From the NCBI GenBank assembly GCA_029262555.1, contig JAJCZE010000011.1, forward strand, positions 39,326-103,325: a DNA stretch of 64,000 nucleotides. Direction: 5' to 3'. Shown in pieces: positions 41,736 to 51,438 of the stretch. The translations under genes and the position numbers were made by a program. Within the stretch, counting starts at the first letter, position 1, and each line of letters begins with the position of its first letter. Source of the DNA: Candidatus Babelota bacterium (GTDB lineage Bacteria; Babelota; Babeliae; Babelales; Vermiphilaceae). Under the pieces are notes generated by a model, which had not been told where the DNA came from, did not search any database, and saw only the letters and a program-made list of their open reading frames with translations.

Positions 41736-41993
41736 ATGCAGAAACACTGCAATTATTATCAAGCACGCATTGCTCGCCCGCAAACTTTGGGTGTCGTAAG
41801 CATTTTAAAAAGTTTTGATCACTTATGCTTTGATCGCACGCTTGATGCGAGTACCGGTTTATTTGAGTTTTTTGTACCTGAATCACAAGAGCCACTTTTT
41901 TTAAAGCTAATGGCATACTTTGAAAAAGAAGGATCGATTTCTGGTTTGCAAAAAATGCCCAATCGGCTTTTGCAGAGCGGTGCAACTTTTTAG
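41736..41993 (+). CDS. Small cytoplasmic protein, possibly DUF4911-like
   Basis: The 85-residue protein lacks a signal peptide. It has YYQARIARPQTLGVVSILKS, then CFDRTLDASTGLFEFFVPES and LFLKLMAYFEKEG. The layout resembles small domains of the DUF4911 type, which I cannot confirm. It overlaps the stop of gltX convergently by 4 bases. Short leader with a TATACT-type element about 40 bases upstream. Confidence 0.6.
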   Translation: MQKHCNYYQARIARPQTLGVVSILKSFDHLCFDRTLDASTGLFEFFVPESQEPLFLKLMAYFEKEGSISGLQKMPNRLLQSGATF

Positions 41994-43423
41994 CTTAATA
42001 ATTCAAGCACCCTTTGGAGTCGTTCTTTACTTTCATCAACGCCAAGCATATCTATTAGTTCCTGTACGCCCGGGCCATTAATTTGTCCGGTAAGCGCAAG
42101 GCGCATAAACCAAAAAAGCTGTTTGAGTGGAATCCCTGATTCCTTTGCCGCTTTTTTAAGGGGATTTACGTTTTCGAGCGTATCTAGGTTTGATTTTAAA
42201 AGAGCCGCGATTGGCGCAATGTGATCATTTTCTAATGTTTGATCGATTGTTGCTTTTGAAACTTCAGGCGCTTCAAAAAAGAACTTCAATGATTCTATAG
42301 CATCTTTTAATGTATATAAATCGGTTTTTAATACTTGAAGAAGTGATGCAAGTTTTTCATCATTGAGTGCACCCACTTCAGGATATGCTGCTTGTAAAAA
42401 TGGGCGAACAGCTTTTTCAAGTTCTTTTGGTGAAATCCGTTTAATCCATTCGTGATTAACCCAGCGCAATTTTTCTACATCATATTTAATCTGGCCAGTT
42501 GCATGCATATGATCGAAATTCATTGCGTGCGTGAGCTCGTCCAGATTCATAATTTCATTTTCAAATGATCCGCCAATAATGGCTAAGTAGTTATTGATTG
42601 CTTGTGGTAGGTATCCTGCATCTCGCAGATCATGGAGAGAAAATCCAAAGTCTCGCTTTGAAAGCTTTTTGCCATCAATATTACAAAGCATTGGCATATG
42701 CCAAAAGGTAGGAAGCTCTACCCCAAGAGCTTGATACATTGCTGCTTGGCCGGCGCTATTGCTTTGATGATCCTCACCGCGAAATGCATGCGTAATATGC
42801 ATGGTTACATCGTCCACAAAGTTTGAAAACATAAAGGTAAACGTGCCGTCAGAACGAGTGAGAGGAAAATCTGAAAAGTTTTTTAGGTCAAAGGTCACTG
42901 GCCCACGAGCAAGGTCTGTAATAGTAATCGTTTTACTTTGATCCAGCTTAAAGCGCCATATGAAAGGAGTATTTGAATCAAGGAGTTTTTTAGTTTCGTT
43001 TTCAGACAGCTGCAGGCATGCGCGATCATAGCGTGGAGGCTGCTTGAGCATTTTTTGACGTTCGCGCTTTTTATCTAAAAGCTCATTGGTGCAAAAGCAG
43101 CGATATACAAAATCTTTTTCAATCAATTCTTGAAGTTTTTCTTTATAAAGCTCTTGCCGTTCAGATTGAAAATAGGGAGCGTATGGCCCGCCAACTCCAG
43201 CCCCTTCATTAAAGGAGAGTGAAAGCCATGCAAGATCTTCCATAATTATTTTCGCACCGGGATCAAAATTACGGGACGGATCAGTGTCTTCAATGCGTAA
43301 TACAAGTGTGCCATTTTTTTGGCGTGCAAATAAATAATTAAGCAGTGCGGTGCGGCTATTGCCAATGTGCATGATACCAGTTGGAGAGGGGGCAAATCGT
43401 ACGCGTGGCGCATCTGAATTCAT
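41990..43423 (-). CDS. gltX: Glutamyl-tRNA synthetase
   Basis: The 477-residue class I enzyme charges tRNA-Glu. The opening VRFAPSPTGIMHIGNSRTAL holds the HIGH motif, VLRIEDTDPSRN follows, THAFRGEDHQSN is in the middle, and KKLSKRDFGFSL is the KMSKS loop. Full length for the bacterial enzyme. Whether it is non-discriminating (also tRNA-Gln) cannot be judged. Confidence 0.96.
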   Translation of the reverse strand: MNSDAPRVRFAPSPTGIMHIGNSRTALLNYLFARQKNGTLVLRIEDTDPSRNFDPGAKIIMEDLAWLSLSFNEGAGVGGPYAPYFQSERQELYKEKLQELIEKDFVYRCFCTNELLDKKRERQKMLKQPPRYDRACLQLSENETKKLLDSNTPFIWRFKLDQSKTITITDLARGPVTFDLKNFSDFPLTRSDGTFTFMFSNFVDDVTMHITHAFRGEDHQSNSAGQAAMYQALGVELPTFWHMPMLCNIDGKKLSKRDFGFSLHDLRDAGYLPQAINNYLAIIGGSFENEIMNLDELTHAMNFDHMHATGQIKYDVEKLRWVNHEWIKRISPKELEKAVRPFLQAAYPEVGALNDEKLASLLQVLKTDLYTLKDAIESLKFFFEAPEVSKATIDQTLENDHIAPIAALLKSNLDTLENVNPLKKAAKESGIPLKQLFWFMRLALTGQINGPGVQELIDMLGVDESKERLQRVLELLS

Positions 43424-43556
43424 GAAGATCCTTTGTCTTGCGGGGGTCTGAGAATATATTGCAATCAGTATCTATTCTGTATACAGTGTACTCGATGCGC
43501 TTGGCAAGTCTAGTAAGCAGCTTCCCAGACGCGTTAAAAGCAAAGAGGAGTGAGTA

Positions 43557-43844
43557 ATGAATCGTAAATGTCTTCGTATTACGATGACGGCCACATTTCC
43601 GGCCAATTTTCTGGTTGATTTTATTCAAAAGCAGGCAAAAAAGCTTGGCTTAGAGGGTACTGCTCAGCGTGAAGAGGGCGATGGGCAAATGGTTAAAATA
43701 TCGGTGTGTGGCGACGCTAACGCATTAGATGATTTTATTGATGCAATGTACGCCGGAACTAAGGGTTTTGAGCTGCATGAGCTAGAGGTTGAGCCATTTT
43801 TAAAAGATAAGGAATATCGCCACGTTTTTCGCGTGATTGAATAG
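43557..43844 (+). CDS. Acylphosphatase-like small protein
   Basis: The 95-residue protein has the beta-alpha-beta-beta-alpha-beta pattern of acylphosphatases: CLRITMTATFPANFLVDFIQ, KKLGLEGTAQREEGDGQMV and VCGDANALDDFIDAMY. The catalytic Arg and Asn of true acylphosphatases (VQGVxFR and N-x-DG) are absent, so an enzyme function is doubtful; a binding or structural role is possible. GAGGAG lies 7 nt before the ATG. Confidence 0.65.
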   Translation: MNRKCLRITMTATFPANFLVDFIQKQAKKLGLEGTAQREEGDGQMVKISVCGDANALDDFIDAMYAGTKGFELHELEVEPFLKDKEYRHVFRVIE

Positions 43845-43853
43845 GAATATTTT

Positions 43854-43883
43854 TCGACACATATTCTAAAAAAGTGGTATAGT
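43854..43883 (+). promoter_or_regulatory. Promoter of the first beta-propeller gene
   Basis: TCGACA (43854-43859) and TATAGT (43878-43883) are 18 nt apart, 32 bases before the ATG at 43916. Confidence 0.55.
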
Positions 43884-43915
43884 TTGCCCAATTTATTTAT
43901 ATAAAAGGGTATCTG

Positions 43916-45133
43916 ATGAACTATGCCATATTTTTTTTCATGCTTATTTTATCTTTTGTTTCGATTCATACGCAGGCGGAGTGGAAATTGGAATTGGATA
44001 TGAAAATTCCATTACCATATTCAGGATTTGAATATCGGCCGGTTGCGTGGAATTCAAATGGTAAAAAGGTATATACCGGTTCGGGTGATAAAGGTACTTC
44101 TCTTGCTGTTGTAGATGTGCAAAGAGGGGTAACTGCGATTATTTCTGGGGCGCGTTACCCTATTGCTTCCATAGCGTATAAGCACAGTGGGCCGGGCGGG
44201 ATTGCTACATGTGATTCAACTGCTGGTAGCGAATCGGAATTTCGATTATGGGATGTATCTGCAAAAAGTTCAGAGCCCGTGACTACAGCACCATCATTAC
44301 AGTATGGGCTTTTTGGTGTTGCGAGTGGACCGGGTAATATGTGGGCAACGTATCAATATGGATATCAGACTGTCCCGCCAGGAACAATGTTTGTATTAGA
44401 TGGTACAAGGCTTGCCTGGCATGCAAAAGCAGAGCCTCCTCTCTCTAAGAGCAGTACATTGAGTGGGGTTGCTTGGAATGAATATACCGGGGAGTTTTTG
44501 TTTGGTCGAGGCCCGCTATTCAATGGGGTGATAGCATATAATACCGCTACCCATTCTGTGCGAACGTTATCATCTCCATTGGAAAGCAGTTCAATGCAAT
44601 ATGGGTTAAAGTGCGTGAAGGGGACTACTTTTTTGCTTGGTAAGACGTTTCCAGGAAATGCCGTTATTAACTATCTTGTGCAATGGAAAAATAATCAAAT
44701 AGAGGGCGTTGCATCTCAGTTAGGTAACTCGCAAGTGATGTTTTTTGATTTTGATATTAACGATGGGTATGTTGCTGCATTTAGTCCTTATGGTGATTCT
44801 CCGAAAAACCAGCCACCTTGTTGCCAATTATTTAATCAAAATGATCTGGAAAATTATATTTCTACCGTTTCATATGCGATGAATGAAGTGATTGGGTCTG
44901 TTGCATTCAATCCTCGAAATAATAAGCAATTAGCGGTGGCAACCAATCAAGCCCTGTATTTATACTCATTGGTTTTTACCAATGGCCCGGAAGAGTTCCG
45001 ATGTGCAGATGAAACGCAGGATGGTAGATCGTATTGGGATACTTATATTCAAAACCATACAAAACAACCTCACGCACCTCGCATTCAAGCGCCTTTTGTG
45101 CCTCACGTAAATGACTGGCCAAATAGGCCTTAG
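43916..45133 (+). CDS. Secreted WD40-like beta-propeller protein
   Basis: The 405-residue protein has a signal peptide (NYAIFFFMLILSFVSIHTQA) and a repetitive beta-propeller pattern, for example FEYRPVAWNSNGKKVYTG, SEFRLWDVSAKSSEPV and VIGSVAFNPRNNKQLAVAT. Each blade follows the usual hydrophobic-Gly-Asp pattern, but divergent blades make the count uncertain (six or seven). The C-terminus is basic and Pro/His-rich. It precedes a second secreted propeller gene by 80 bases. Such proteins usually bind other proteins; the partner is unknown. Confidence 0.75.
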   Translation: MNYAIFFFMLILSFVSIHTQAEWKLELDMKIPLPYSGFEYRPVAWNSNGKKVYTGSGDKGTSLAVVDVQRGVTAIISGARYPIASIAYKHSGPGGIATCDSTAGSESEFRLWDVSAKSSEPVTTAPSLQYGLFGVASGPGNMWATYQYGYQTVPPGTMFVLDGTRLAWHAKAEPPLSKSSTLSGVAWNEYTGEFLFGRGPLFNGVIAYNTATHSVRTLSSPLESSSMQYGLKCVKGTTFLLGKTFPGNAVINYLVQWKNNQIEGVASQLGNSQVMFFDFDINDGYVAAFSPYGDSPKNQPPCCQLFNQNDLENYISTVSYAMNEVIGSVAFNPRNNKQLAVATNQALYLYSLVFTNGPEEFRCADETQDGRSYWDTYIQNHTKQPHAPRIQAPFVPHVNDWPNRP

Positions 45134-45213
45134 CCTTTTGTGCCCCTGATCTATTGCTGTTATACTAGAGCTTAATAGGACGGTTATAGTTTGATTCAAT
45201 GGGGGTTTTCATC

Positions 45214-46623
45214 ATGGTATATATGCATCACATTGCTCTATGGAGTGCATTGGTTATTTCAGGGACAATCTTTGGTGCGGGAGCTGGCGCGGATCAGAAA
45301 TTTAATTGGGTCGGTTTGCCGCCAGATATTAAAAATCGCATTATGGAGTATGTGCCTGTTGATTCAAGTGTAGCCGATTCCTTAACTTCTCAATTGCAAT
45401 CAAAAAATCATTTAGAAGGGCGTCATCCCTATGCGATTGCAGATGTAGCATATGATCCTTCAGGTAAGAGAATTGCGGAGGCTCCTTATGGCAATAAGGT
45501 GGTAATTCGTGATGCAAAAACGGGCACAATCCAAACAACGCTTACTGGTACATTTGAATTTGTTCGATCAATAGCATTTCATCCCGATGGAGCGCGAATG
45601 ATTATTGCTGCCGAGGCTGGGATTTATGTTCATGATATTGCAACAAATGTGACAACTTTCCGACTTAATACTGGATCGGTGCCAACTGCATTTGCCGTTA
45701 GCAAGAATGGGCGATACGTGGCTGCATCAGTATCCGATTACAACATATCCGTCTGGTCTTTGCCGTTGAGAAGAAAGGTATGCACATTTTTTGGTCATAC
45801 TGACTTGATTACTTCACTTGCATACTTATCGGATGGCACGCTGGTATCAGGATCATACGATAAATCGGTAGGATTTCATTTGCAAGGCTCATCGCATTTT
45901 ATGCGATCAGAAAAAGAGATAAGATCTATTGCTGTAAGTCCATGCGATGATGCTATCGCTGTTGGAAAAAAGGGTGGAGGGCTTTCGTTGTTTTCAGCCG
46001 ATAGAAAGTATCTTGGTGATCTAACAGGGCATACGCGATCGGTTAAGTCGATGGCATTTCATCCAACACAACTAATCTTGAGTACGGGATCTTTCGATTG
46101 TACTGTTCGCTTGTGGAATACTGAAACTGGCGCATGTATGCACACAATGCCAAAACATACTAATCGTGTAAACGCCGTGGCGTTTGCTCCAAATGGATCT
46201 CGCGTTTTATGTGGCACATGGGGCAGAAAAGTATATGAAACATCTCTTGACGGTATTCACTTTTTACGGCAATGGGTTGCGGGTGGATGTAAGCCGACGC
46301 AAAGTTCATTTTCATTTTTGAATTCAGACGTCACAAAGAGTGTAAGGCAGGTCGACCCGCTTAAGCTACGATTAGTTGTTGCAGATTTATTGTCCCGAAA
46401 AAGAAAAAAATTCAATCCTTCGGCAGAGCAAGCAGCATATGCGCGTGTGTTGCCTTCAGAGGTGCAGAATGCACTAGGAGCTTCTGTGGGCAGTTTTTCA
46501 TGGAATTATTCCAAAATGCATGACTTTCATTCAATCCCAAAAGATTCGCATATGGGTTCTGCTGCGGCAGCTGCGGGCACGATGCGCTCTTCTGGAAAAG
46601 ATGAAGAATCTAATAGCGAGTAG
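45214..46623 (+). CDS. Secreted F-box-like plus WD40 propeller protein
   Basis: The start at 45214 follows GGGGG at 8 nt, giving 469 residues. A signal sequence is followed at about residues 33-46 by GLPPDIKNRIMEYVPV, similar to the first helix of an F-box. Then come six or seven WD40 blades: VRSIAFHPDGARMIIAA, ITSLAYLSDGTLVSGS, VKSMAFHPTQLILSTGS, DCTVRLWNTETGACMHT and VNAVAFAPNGSRVLCGT. An F-box followed by WD40 is the layout of eukaryotic substrate receptors such as Fbw7. The tail is Ala/Gly/Ser-rich. A host-ubiquitin effector role is inferred. Confidence 0.8.
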   Translation: MVYMHHIALWSALVISGTIFGAGAGADQKFNWVGLPPDIKNRIMEYVPVDSSVADSLTSQLQSKNHLEGRHPYAIADVAYDPSGKRIAEAPYGNKVVIRDAKTGTIQTTLTGTFEFVRSIAFHPDGARMIIAAEAGIYVHDIATNVTTFRLNTGSVPTAFAVSKNGRYVAASVSDYNISVWSLPLRRKVCTFFGHTDLITSLAYLSDGTLVSGSYDKSVGFHLQGSSHFMRSEKEIRSIAVSPCDDAIAVGKKGGGLSLFSADRKYLGDLTGHTRSVKSMAFHPTQLILSTGSFDCTVRLWNTETGACMHTMPKHTNRVNAVAFAPNGSRVLCGTWGRKVYETSLDGIHFLRQWVAGGCKPTQSSFSFLNSDVTKSVRQVDPLKLRLVVADLLSRKRKKFNPSAEQAAYARVLPSEVQNALGASVGSFSWNYSKMHDFHSIPKDSHMGSAAAAAGTMRSSGKDEESNSE

Positions 46624-46653
46624 CTATAGAGACTTGATTAGTTGAAAATGCAT

Positions 46654-46708
46654 CATTCTGATAAACTTTCTTTTGTAAAACAGCAAACGTTGTACCGTTT
46701 TCAGAATG
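46654..46708 (+). promoter_or_regulatory. Inverted repeat before bamA
   Basis: CATTCTGATAAAC (46654-46666) pairs with GTTTTCAGAATG (46697-46708) over 12 positions with one bulged base, with about 30 nt between. It ends 7 bases before the bamA ATG, which lacks a clear Shine-Dalgarno. Terminator of the preceding gene, or an operator or translational control element. Confidence 0.5.
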
Positions 46709-46715
46709 ACACTTT

Positions 46716-49595
46716 ATGATTCAAATCACTTTCTTTATATTTTTTTGTACTTTTTTTTCATTTGCTGATTGTGAGCAGTGGAAATTCGCTGATGCACAGC
46801 AATCAGATTGTTTGGTAGATGGGTGTAAGCCTTTTTTATTGACTGGCCTTTCGTTTGATTCAGATATTATAGTTTCTCATGCTGAGCTTGCAGCACTAAC
46901 CGGTCTTTCGATTGGCAAATGTATTACTCCAGAGGATGTACAACGAGCCATTGCTTATCTCTTTCAAAAAAAATGTTTTGATGCCATAACGCTTACGCTC
47001 AACGACCATAAAGATGGTAAAAAAGCACACTTTAATTTACATGGATTTTGGCGCTTTGATGGAATTAAAATAAGTGGTGTTTGGGTTGGTAAAGAATGGT
47101 ATAAGCAGTTTTATTTGATGGAGCCGGGCGATCATTTTGATACGGAAAAGCATCTGCACTCTATACAAAAAATGAAAGAAGCGTGTAAGGAAGATGGTTT
47201 TTTTGATGTTGCTGCGCAAAGCACGTTTGATCGTATTGCATCGCATAAAACAGTAAGAGTTCATACTACTATTAATCGCGGCAAGCGCTTTGCTATCAAA
47301 AAAATATCAGTAGCTCTTATTGCAGATGATGGAACGGAAACAGCAGAAAAAAAAGCCCTACAAGAATCCATTGAAAAAGAACTTGCTCGCGGATTACTGC
47401 ATACAAAATATTCTAAAAAAAACATTGAATGGCAAAGGCAACGGCTCAAAGAGGGTCTTGGGCAAAAAGGATATTTGCAAACATCTTGCTTAGTGAAAGA
47501 AGAGCTTTTTCATGGACGTAATGCAATGCTTTTGCATTGGACGATTGATGTGCGTAAAAAACGCGCTTTTTTATTTGAGAGTAATCGATTTTTTTCATCA
47601 AAAGAGCTTTTGGATTCAGTTTTAAAATTTGGCCGATCTTCATCAATTGTGCCGAGTGCTATTTTGGCGCAAGAGATGCAAGAAGCATATCGAAAAAAGG
47701 GATTTTGGAACTGTGCGATTGAAACGAAAGATGATAAAGAAAGTACGCGTTTTATTGTCTCAGAAGGGCCTCGTGCACGAATTACCAAAATAGTTCTCGA
47801 GGGAGTGTATCAGCAAAATGAGCGAAGATTGCGTGCGCATTGCTTTGGCCGCTTAAAACGGCATGCGTTATATGATCAGGAATATATTGATCAGGCATTT
47901 GAGCTATTGCTCAATCACTATCGCAAAGAAGGATTTTTAGAGGCTGCAATAGAACATCATGAGTGCGTGCCACTGAATAATTCGCAGAGCTATGCATTGC
48001 ATGTAACTCTTAATGAAGGGCTACAAACAGTAATAGATGGGGTACGCATACCTGGATATGAACAGTATGAAACTCAGGGACCATTTGCGGGAATAAATCG
48101 CTCAAGAAAGACTACACCATATGACGAAGCCCTTGTGCAAGAGCAAAAACAGTTTCTTATGGATCAGCTTCAAAAAGAAGGCTATCTGTTTCCTATGATT
48201 GAATCTGAATTGATTGAGCATGAAAATGCGTATTGTATTGAATGGAAGATTGATCCTGGTGTACAAATTCATTTTGGAAAAACGATTGTGCAGAGTAATA
48301 GTGATGTGCCGATTAAAACAATCACTCGCGAGCTTTGCTATTCAGAAGCTGATTCGTGGGATTCTGAGCAACTTAAAAAGTCTTTTGCGCGGCTCAAGGC
48401 GCTTAATCTGTTTGACTCCATTTCCTTTACGCCACTTGCAGTTAGGGATGGCCAAGCTGAGCGAGATCTTCTTTTAAGAGTACGAAAAGACGATCCGTTT
48501 GAATTACGTATTCGTGCGGGATTGGAATTTCAACACGTGCGTCAATATCAAACGTTTGCAGGGATGGCCTACAAAGTGGGTGGCACGTTTATGGTGAAAA
48601 ACATTACGAATCATGCAGACCTTTTTCGGTTTGATGCGGACGTGGCCCAATCGCATAGAGAGGTTCATATGAAGTATCTGTATCCATGGGTGTTTAATAT
48701 GCCATTGAGTGGAATGCTTGATGGCTATGCAATTAAGTATGAGCAGCCGGGTTATATTGGCAGTAAAAAAAATCTGTATACGCTGTATCAAAATGGTTTT
48801 CTGATGGGGATTCGGCATAAAAATAGATATCTTGATTTTGGAATGAATGCTGGATTTGAAGTAGGGCGCACCACTTTTAGTGATGATGATTTAAAAACGC
48901 GCGAGGCGACTCTTCGGCTTGCTCAAGCGATTAATTTTGATGCGCGGCTTTTGGATCAAAAAATATCATATCTCTTTTTTGAACCAACGCTTTTGCTCGA
49001 TTTTTTGGATAATAATCTGTATCCACGCAGCGGGACGTTTACATTGTTTTCCTGCAAGGGAATGTTTCCCACATCGCAACGATTTTCAAAAGCATACTTT
49101 TTCAAGCTTCTTCTTGAACACTCATGGTTTGTGCCGCTTGATCAAATGGTGGCTGCCTTTCGGGTGCGATTTGGTCATATTTTTCATAAAGAATTTAAAG
49201 ATATCATGCCCAACGAACGATTTTATTTAGGGGGGAGCAATTCCATTAGAAGTTATGAGACCGATCTTGCTCCGCCTACGGGCGAGTTTATTGATGATGA
49301 TGGCAAAGCCCATGCGGTGCCACGAGGCGGAAAATCGATGTTTAATCTAAATGTGGAGCTGCGTATACCGGTAGCCCGCAAGGCAGGAGTTGTTATTTTT
49401 CAGGATCTAGGGGCGTTGAGTGGTGATTCTTTTGCAGATTTTGATAGTGATAACATCGTCACGGGGACCGGCTTTGGTTTGCGATTTTTTACTCCGATTG
49501 GGCCCCTCAGATTTGATATTGGATTTAAGTGGAAAAAAGACCGGCCAAATGAACGAAGATATAACTGGGTACTTACCTTTGGACAGGCGTTTTAA
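46716..49595 (+). CDS. bamA: Outer membrane assembly factor BamA (Omp85)
   Basis: The 959-residue protein inserts beta-barrel proteins into the outer membrane. A signal sequence is followed by about five or six POTRA-like domains (residues 40-590; for example LLTGLSFDSD..., LYDQEYIDQAFELLLNHYRK and LFDSISFTP). The C-terminal Omp85 barrel follows, with FRFDADVAQ, NERFYLGGSNSIRSYETD (the conserved GG---RGY-like region), IPVARKAGVVIFQDLGAL and GTGFGLRFFTPIGPLRFDIG, ending FGQAF. It is longer than E. coli BamA (about 800), mainly in the POTRA part. TamA is an alternative, but the length and POTRA number favour BamA. Confidence 0.88.
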   Translation: MIQITFFIFFCTFFSFADCEQWKFADAQQSDCLVDGCKPFLLTGLSFDSDIIVSHAELAALTGLSIGKCITPEDVQRAIAYLFQKKCFDAITLTLNDHKDGKKAHFNLHGFWRFDGIKISGVWVGKEWYKQFYLMEPGDHFDTEKHLHSIQKMKEACKEDGFFDVAAQSTFDRIASHKTVRVHTTINRGKRFAIKKISVALIADDGTETAEKKALQESIEKELARGLLHTKYSKKNIEWQRQRLKEGLGQKGYLQTSCLVKEELFHGRNAMLLHWTIDVRKKRAFLFESNRFFSSKELLDSVLKFGRSSSIVPSAILAQEMQEAYRKKGFWNCAIETKDDKESTRFIVSEGPRARITKIVLEGVYQQNERRLRAHCFGRLKRHALYDQEYIDQAFELLLNHYRKEGFLEAAIEHHECVPLNNSQSYALHVTLNEGLQTVIDGVRIPGYEQYETQGPFAGINRSRKTTPYDEALVQEQKQFLMDQLQKEGYLFPMIESELIEHENAYCIEWKIDPGVQIHFGKTIVQSNSDVPIKTITRELCYSEADSWDSEQLKKSFARLKALNLFDSISFTPLAVRDGQAERDLLLRVRKDDPFELRIRAGLEFQHVRQYQTFAGMAYKVGGTFMVKNITNHADLFRFDADVAQSHREVHMKYLYPWVFNMPLSGMLDGYAIKYEQPGYIGSKKNLYTLYQNGFLMGIRHKNRYLDFGMNAGFEVGRTTFSDDDLKTREATLRLAQAINFDARLLDQKISYLFFEPTLLLDFLDNNLYPRSGTFTLFSCKGMFPTSQRFSKAYFFKLLLEHSWFVPLDQMVAAFRVRFGHIFHKEFKDIMPNERFYLGGSNSIRSYETDLAPPTGEFIDDDGKAHAVPRGGKSMFNLNVELRIPVARKAGVVIFQDLGALSGDSFADFDSDNIVTGTGFGLRFFTPIGPLRFDIGFKWKKDRPNERRYNWVLTFGQAF

Positions 49596-49671
49596 TCTCC
49601 TTTCAATTTGTTTGGTATCTGCTATATTGTTCCCATAGATCAGCAAATTCAACTCCATCAAAGAGGTTATT

Positions 49672-50343
49672 ATGAGCAAGCAAACTCACGACCACCATCA
49701 TCACGGACTTATCGATGAATTAGTTCATCATTTACCATATGCAATATTCTCAGTTGCGTTTAGTTTAACGATTTTAAGCTTTGTAACGTATTATTCATAC
49801 GATGATCCTATTACGTTAATTTGTAAGAAATCTGACGTATTGTTTCATAGCTTTCACTACCTACACATTGTATTTGCAGCTACGGGTACGCTAGTTACTT
49901 TCTTTAGATATTCAACCAACAAGCTCAAAGCATTGATTTTGGGAATTGTGTCTCCTGCAGTTTTCTGCACACTTTCCGACTCTATTTTACCGTATATTGG
50001 CGGTAAGATGCTGGGCGTGCATATGCATTTCCATCTATGCTTTGTGACAGAGCTTCAGAATGTGCTTCCGTTTCTTTTTGTAGGTATCGTGAATGGATTT
50101 ATTATGAGTATGCATAAGCATGAAAACCAATGGTTGTATGCAATCAGTTCTCACGCTATTCATATTTTGGTAAGTTCATTGGCATCTATTTTCTATTTAG
50201 TTGCAAATGGCTGCACAGATTGGTGGGAATTCATCGGATTGATTTTTATCTATATGATTGGTGCTGTGGTAGTACCATGCACATTGTCTGATGTTGTTGT
50301 CCCCTTACTTTTTGCGCGGACGGACGCTAAAGAAGGAAGCTAA
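49672..50343 (+). CDS. His-rich polytopic membrane protein with repeated CTLSD motif
   Basis: The 223-residue protein starts with HDHHHHG, then has about six membrane helices. Two halves share a motif: VFCTLSDSILPYIGG in the middle and VPCTLSDVVVPLLFA near the end. Further His lie in GVHMHFHLCF and MHKHENQWLY. I do not recognise the family; the His content suggests metal or heme binding. It ends 3 bases before potA, so it is in the polyamine transporter operon, where it may be an accessory subunit or an unrelated passenger. Confidence 0.7.
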   Translation: MSKQTHDHHHHGLIDELVHHLPYAIFSVAFSLTILSFVTYYSYDDPITLICKKSDVLFHSFHYLHIVFAATGTLVTFFRYSTNKLKALILGIVSPAVFCTLSDSILPYIGGKMLGVHMHFHLCFVTELQNVLPFLFVGIVNGFIMSMHKHENQWLYAISSHAIHILVSSLASIFYLVANGCTDWWEFIGLIFIYMIGAVVVPCTLSDVVVPLLFARTDAKEGS

Positions 50344-50346
50344 AGA

Positions 50347-51438
50347 ATGAAAAATATCGTTCTTAAAAATGTTTCGAAAAATTATAACGGAGAGCCGGTC
50401 CTTGAGGATGTATCTCTTACTATTCCGGGTGGCCAATTTTTTGCGCTGCTGGGGCCGAGTGGCAGTGGTAAGACAACCATTCTACGTTTGATTGGCGGAT
50501 TTGAAACTCCCTCTGAGGGCGATATTTATCTGGGCGACGAAAATATCACAGACATTCCCACTAATGAACGAAAAGTAAATACGGTATTTCAACAATATGC
50601 CCTATTTCCCCATATGAATGTATTTGAGAATGTAGCGTATGGTTTAAGCATTCGGGGAGTAGCGTCTGAAGAGATTGAAAAGCGAGTGCAAAAAGTATTG
50701 CACGCAGTTGGGCTTGAAAAGTTTATCTATAAAAGCATTGGCCAGCTTTCGGGTGGCCAGCAGCAGCGCGTTGCATTAGCGCGTGCAATTATTAATGAGC
50801 CGGAAGTGCTTCTTTTAGATGAGCCGCTTGCAGCGCTTGATTTAAAGCTTCGTGAGCGAATGCTTATTGAGCTTATTGAACTACAAAGCACGCTCAAAAC
50901 AACGTTTGTCTATGTAACGCACGATCAGTTTGAAGCGCTTACTGTTGCTGATACGATGGCGATCATGAATGAAGATGGGGACATCGAGCAAATCGGAACG
51001 CCAAAAGAAATTTATGAGTTTCCAGTATCATCATTTGTAGCAAAATTCGTAGGGACGACCAACATACTTGAAGGCACAATGCAAAAGGGTGCGCACGGTT
51101 CATTAGTTGAAATCAAAGATTTAGGGACGTTTGAGGTTGCTGTTCCTGCAAGTAAGACGTGGATCAAAGATGGGGGGCGGGTGCTTTTAAGTCTTCGTCC
51201 TGAAAAAATCGAAATTAGAAAGTCTTTGATTGAAGGATTTTCTAATAAATGGCTTGGTATTGTGGAAGCGATTGTGTATCACGGTCGATCAACGCAATAC
51301 AATGTGCGATTAAAAAACGGTCAAATCATTCAAGTATTTGAACAAAATGAAGAGCATTTTGAGCGTGAAGTAATTGATTATGATGATCAGGTATATCTTT
51401 ATTGGCAGAAAGAAAACGTAGTGCTATTAGACCGATGA
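50347..51438 (+). CDS. potA: Spermidine/putrescine ABC importer, ATPase
   Basis: The 363-residue ATPase has [17 protein letters not shown] (Walker A), [17 protein letters not shown] (Q-loop), [15 protein letters not shown] (signature), [16 protein letters not shown] (Walker B) and [14 protein letters not shown] (H-loop). A C-terminal TOBE-like domain follows, the length and layout of PotA. It powers import of polyamines. Its stop overlaps the potB ATG as ATGA. Confidence 0.94.
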   Translation: MKNIVLKNVSKNYNGEPVLEDVSLTIPGGQFFALLGPSGSGKTTILRLIGGFETPSEGDIYLGDENITDIPTNERKVNTVFQQYALFPHMNVFENVAYGLSIRGVASEEIEKRVQKVLHAVGLEKFIYKSIGQLSGGQQQRVALARAIINEPEVLLLDEPLAALDLKLRERMLIELIELQSTLKTTFVYVTHDQFEALTVADTMAIMNEDGDIEQIGTPKEIYEFPVSSFVAKFVGTTNILEGTMQKGAHGSLVEIKDLGTFEVAVPASKTWIKDGGRVLLSLRPEKIEIRKSLIEGFSNKWLGIVEAIVYHGRSTQYNVRLKNGQIIQVFEQNEEHFEREVIDYDDQVYLYWQKENVVLLDR

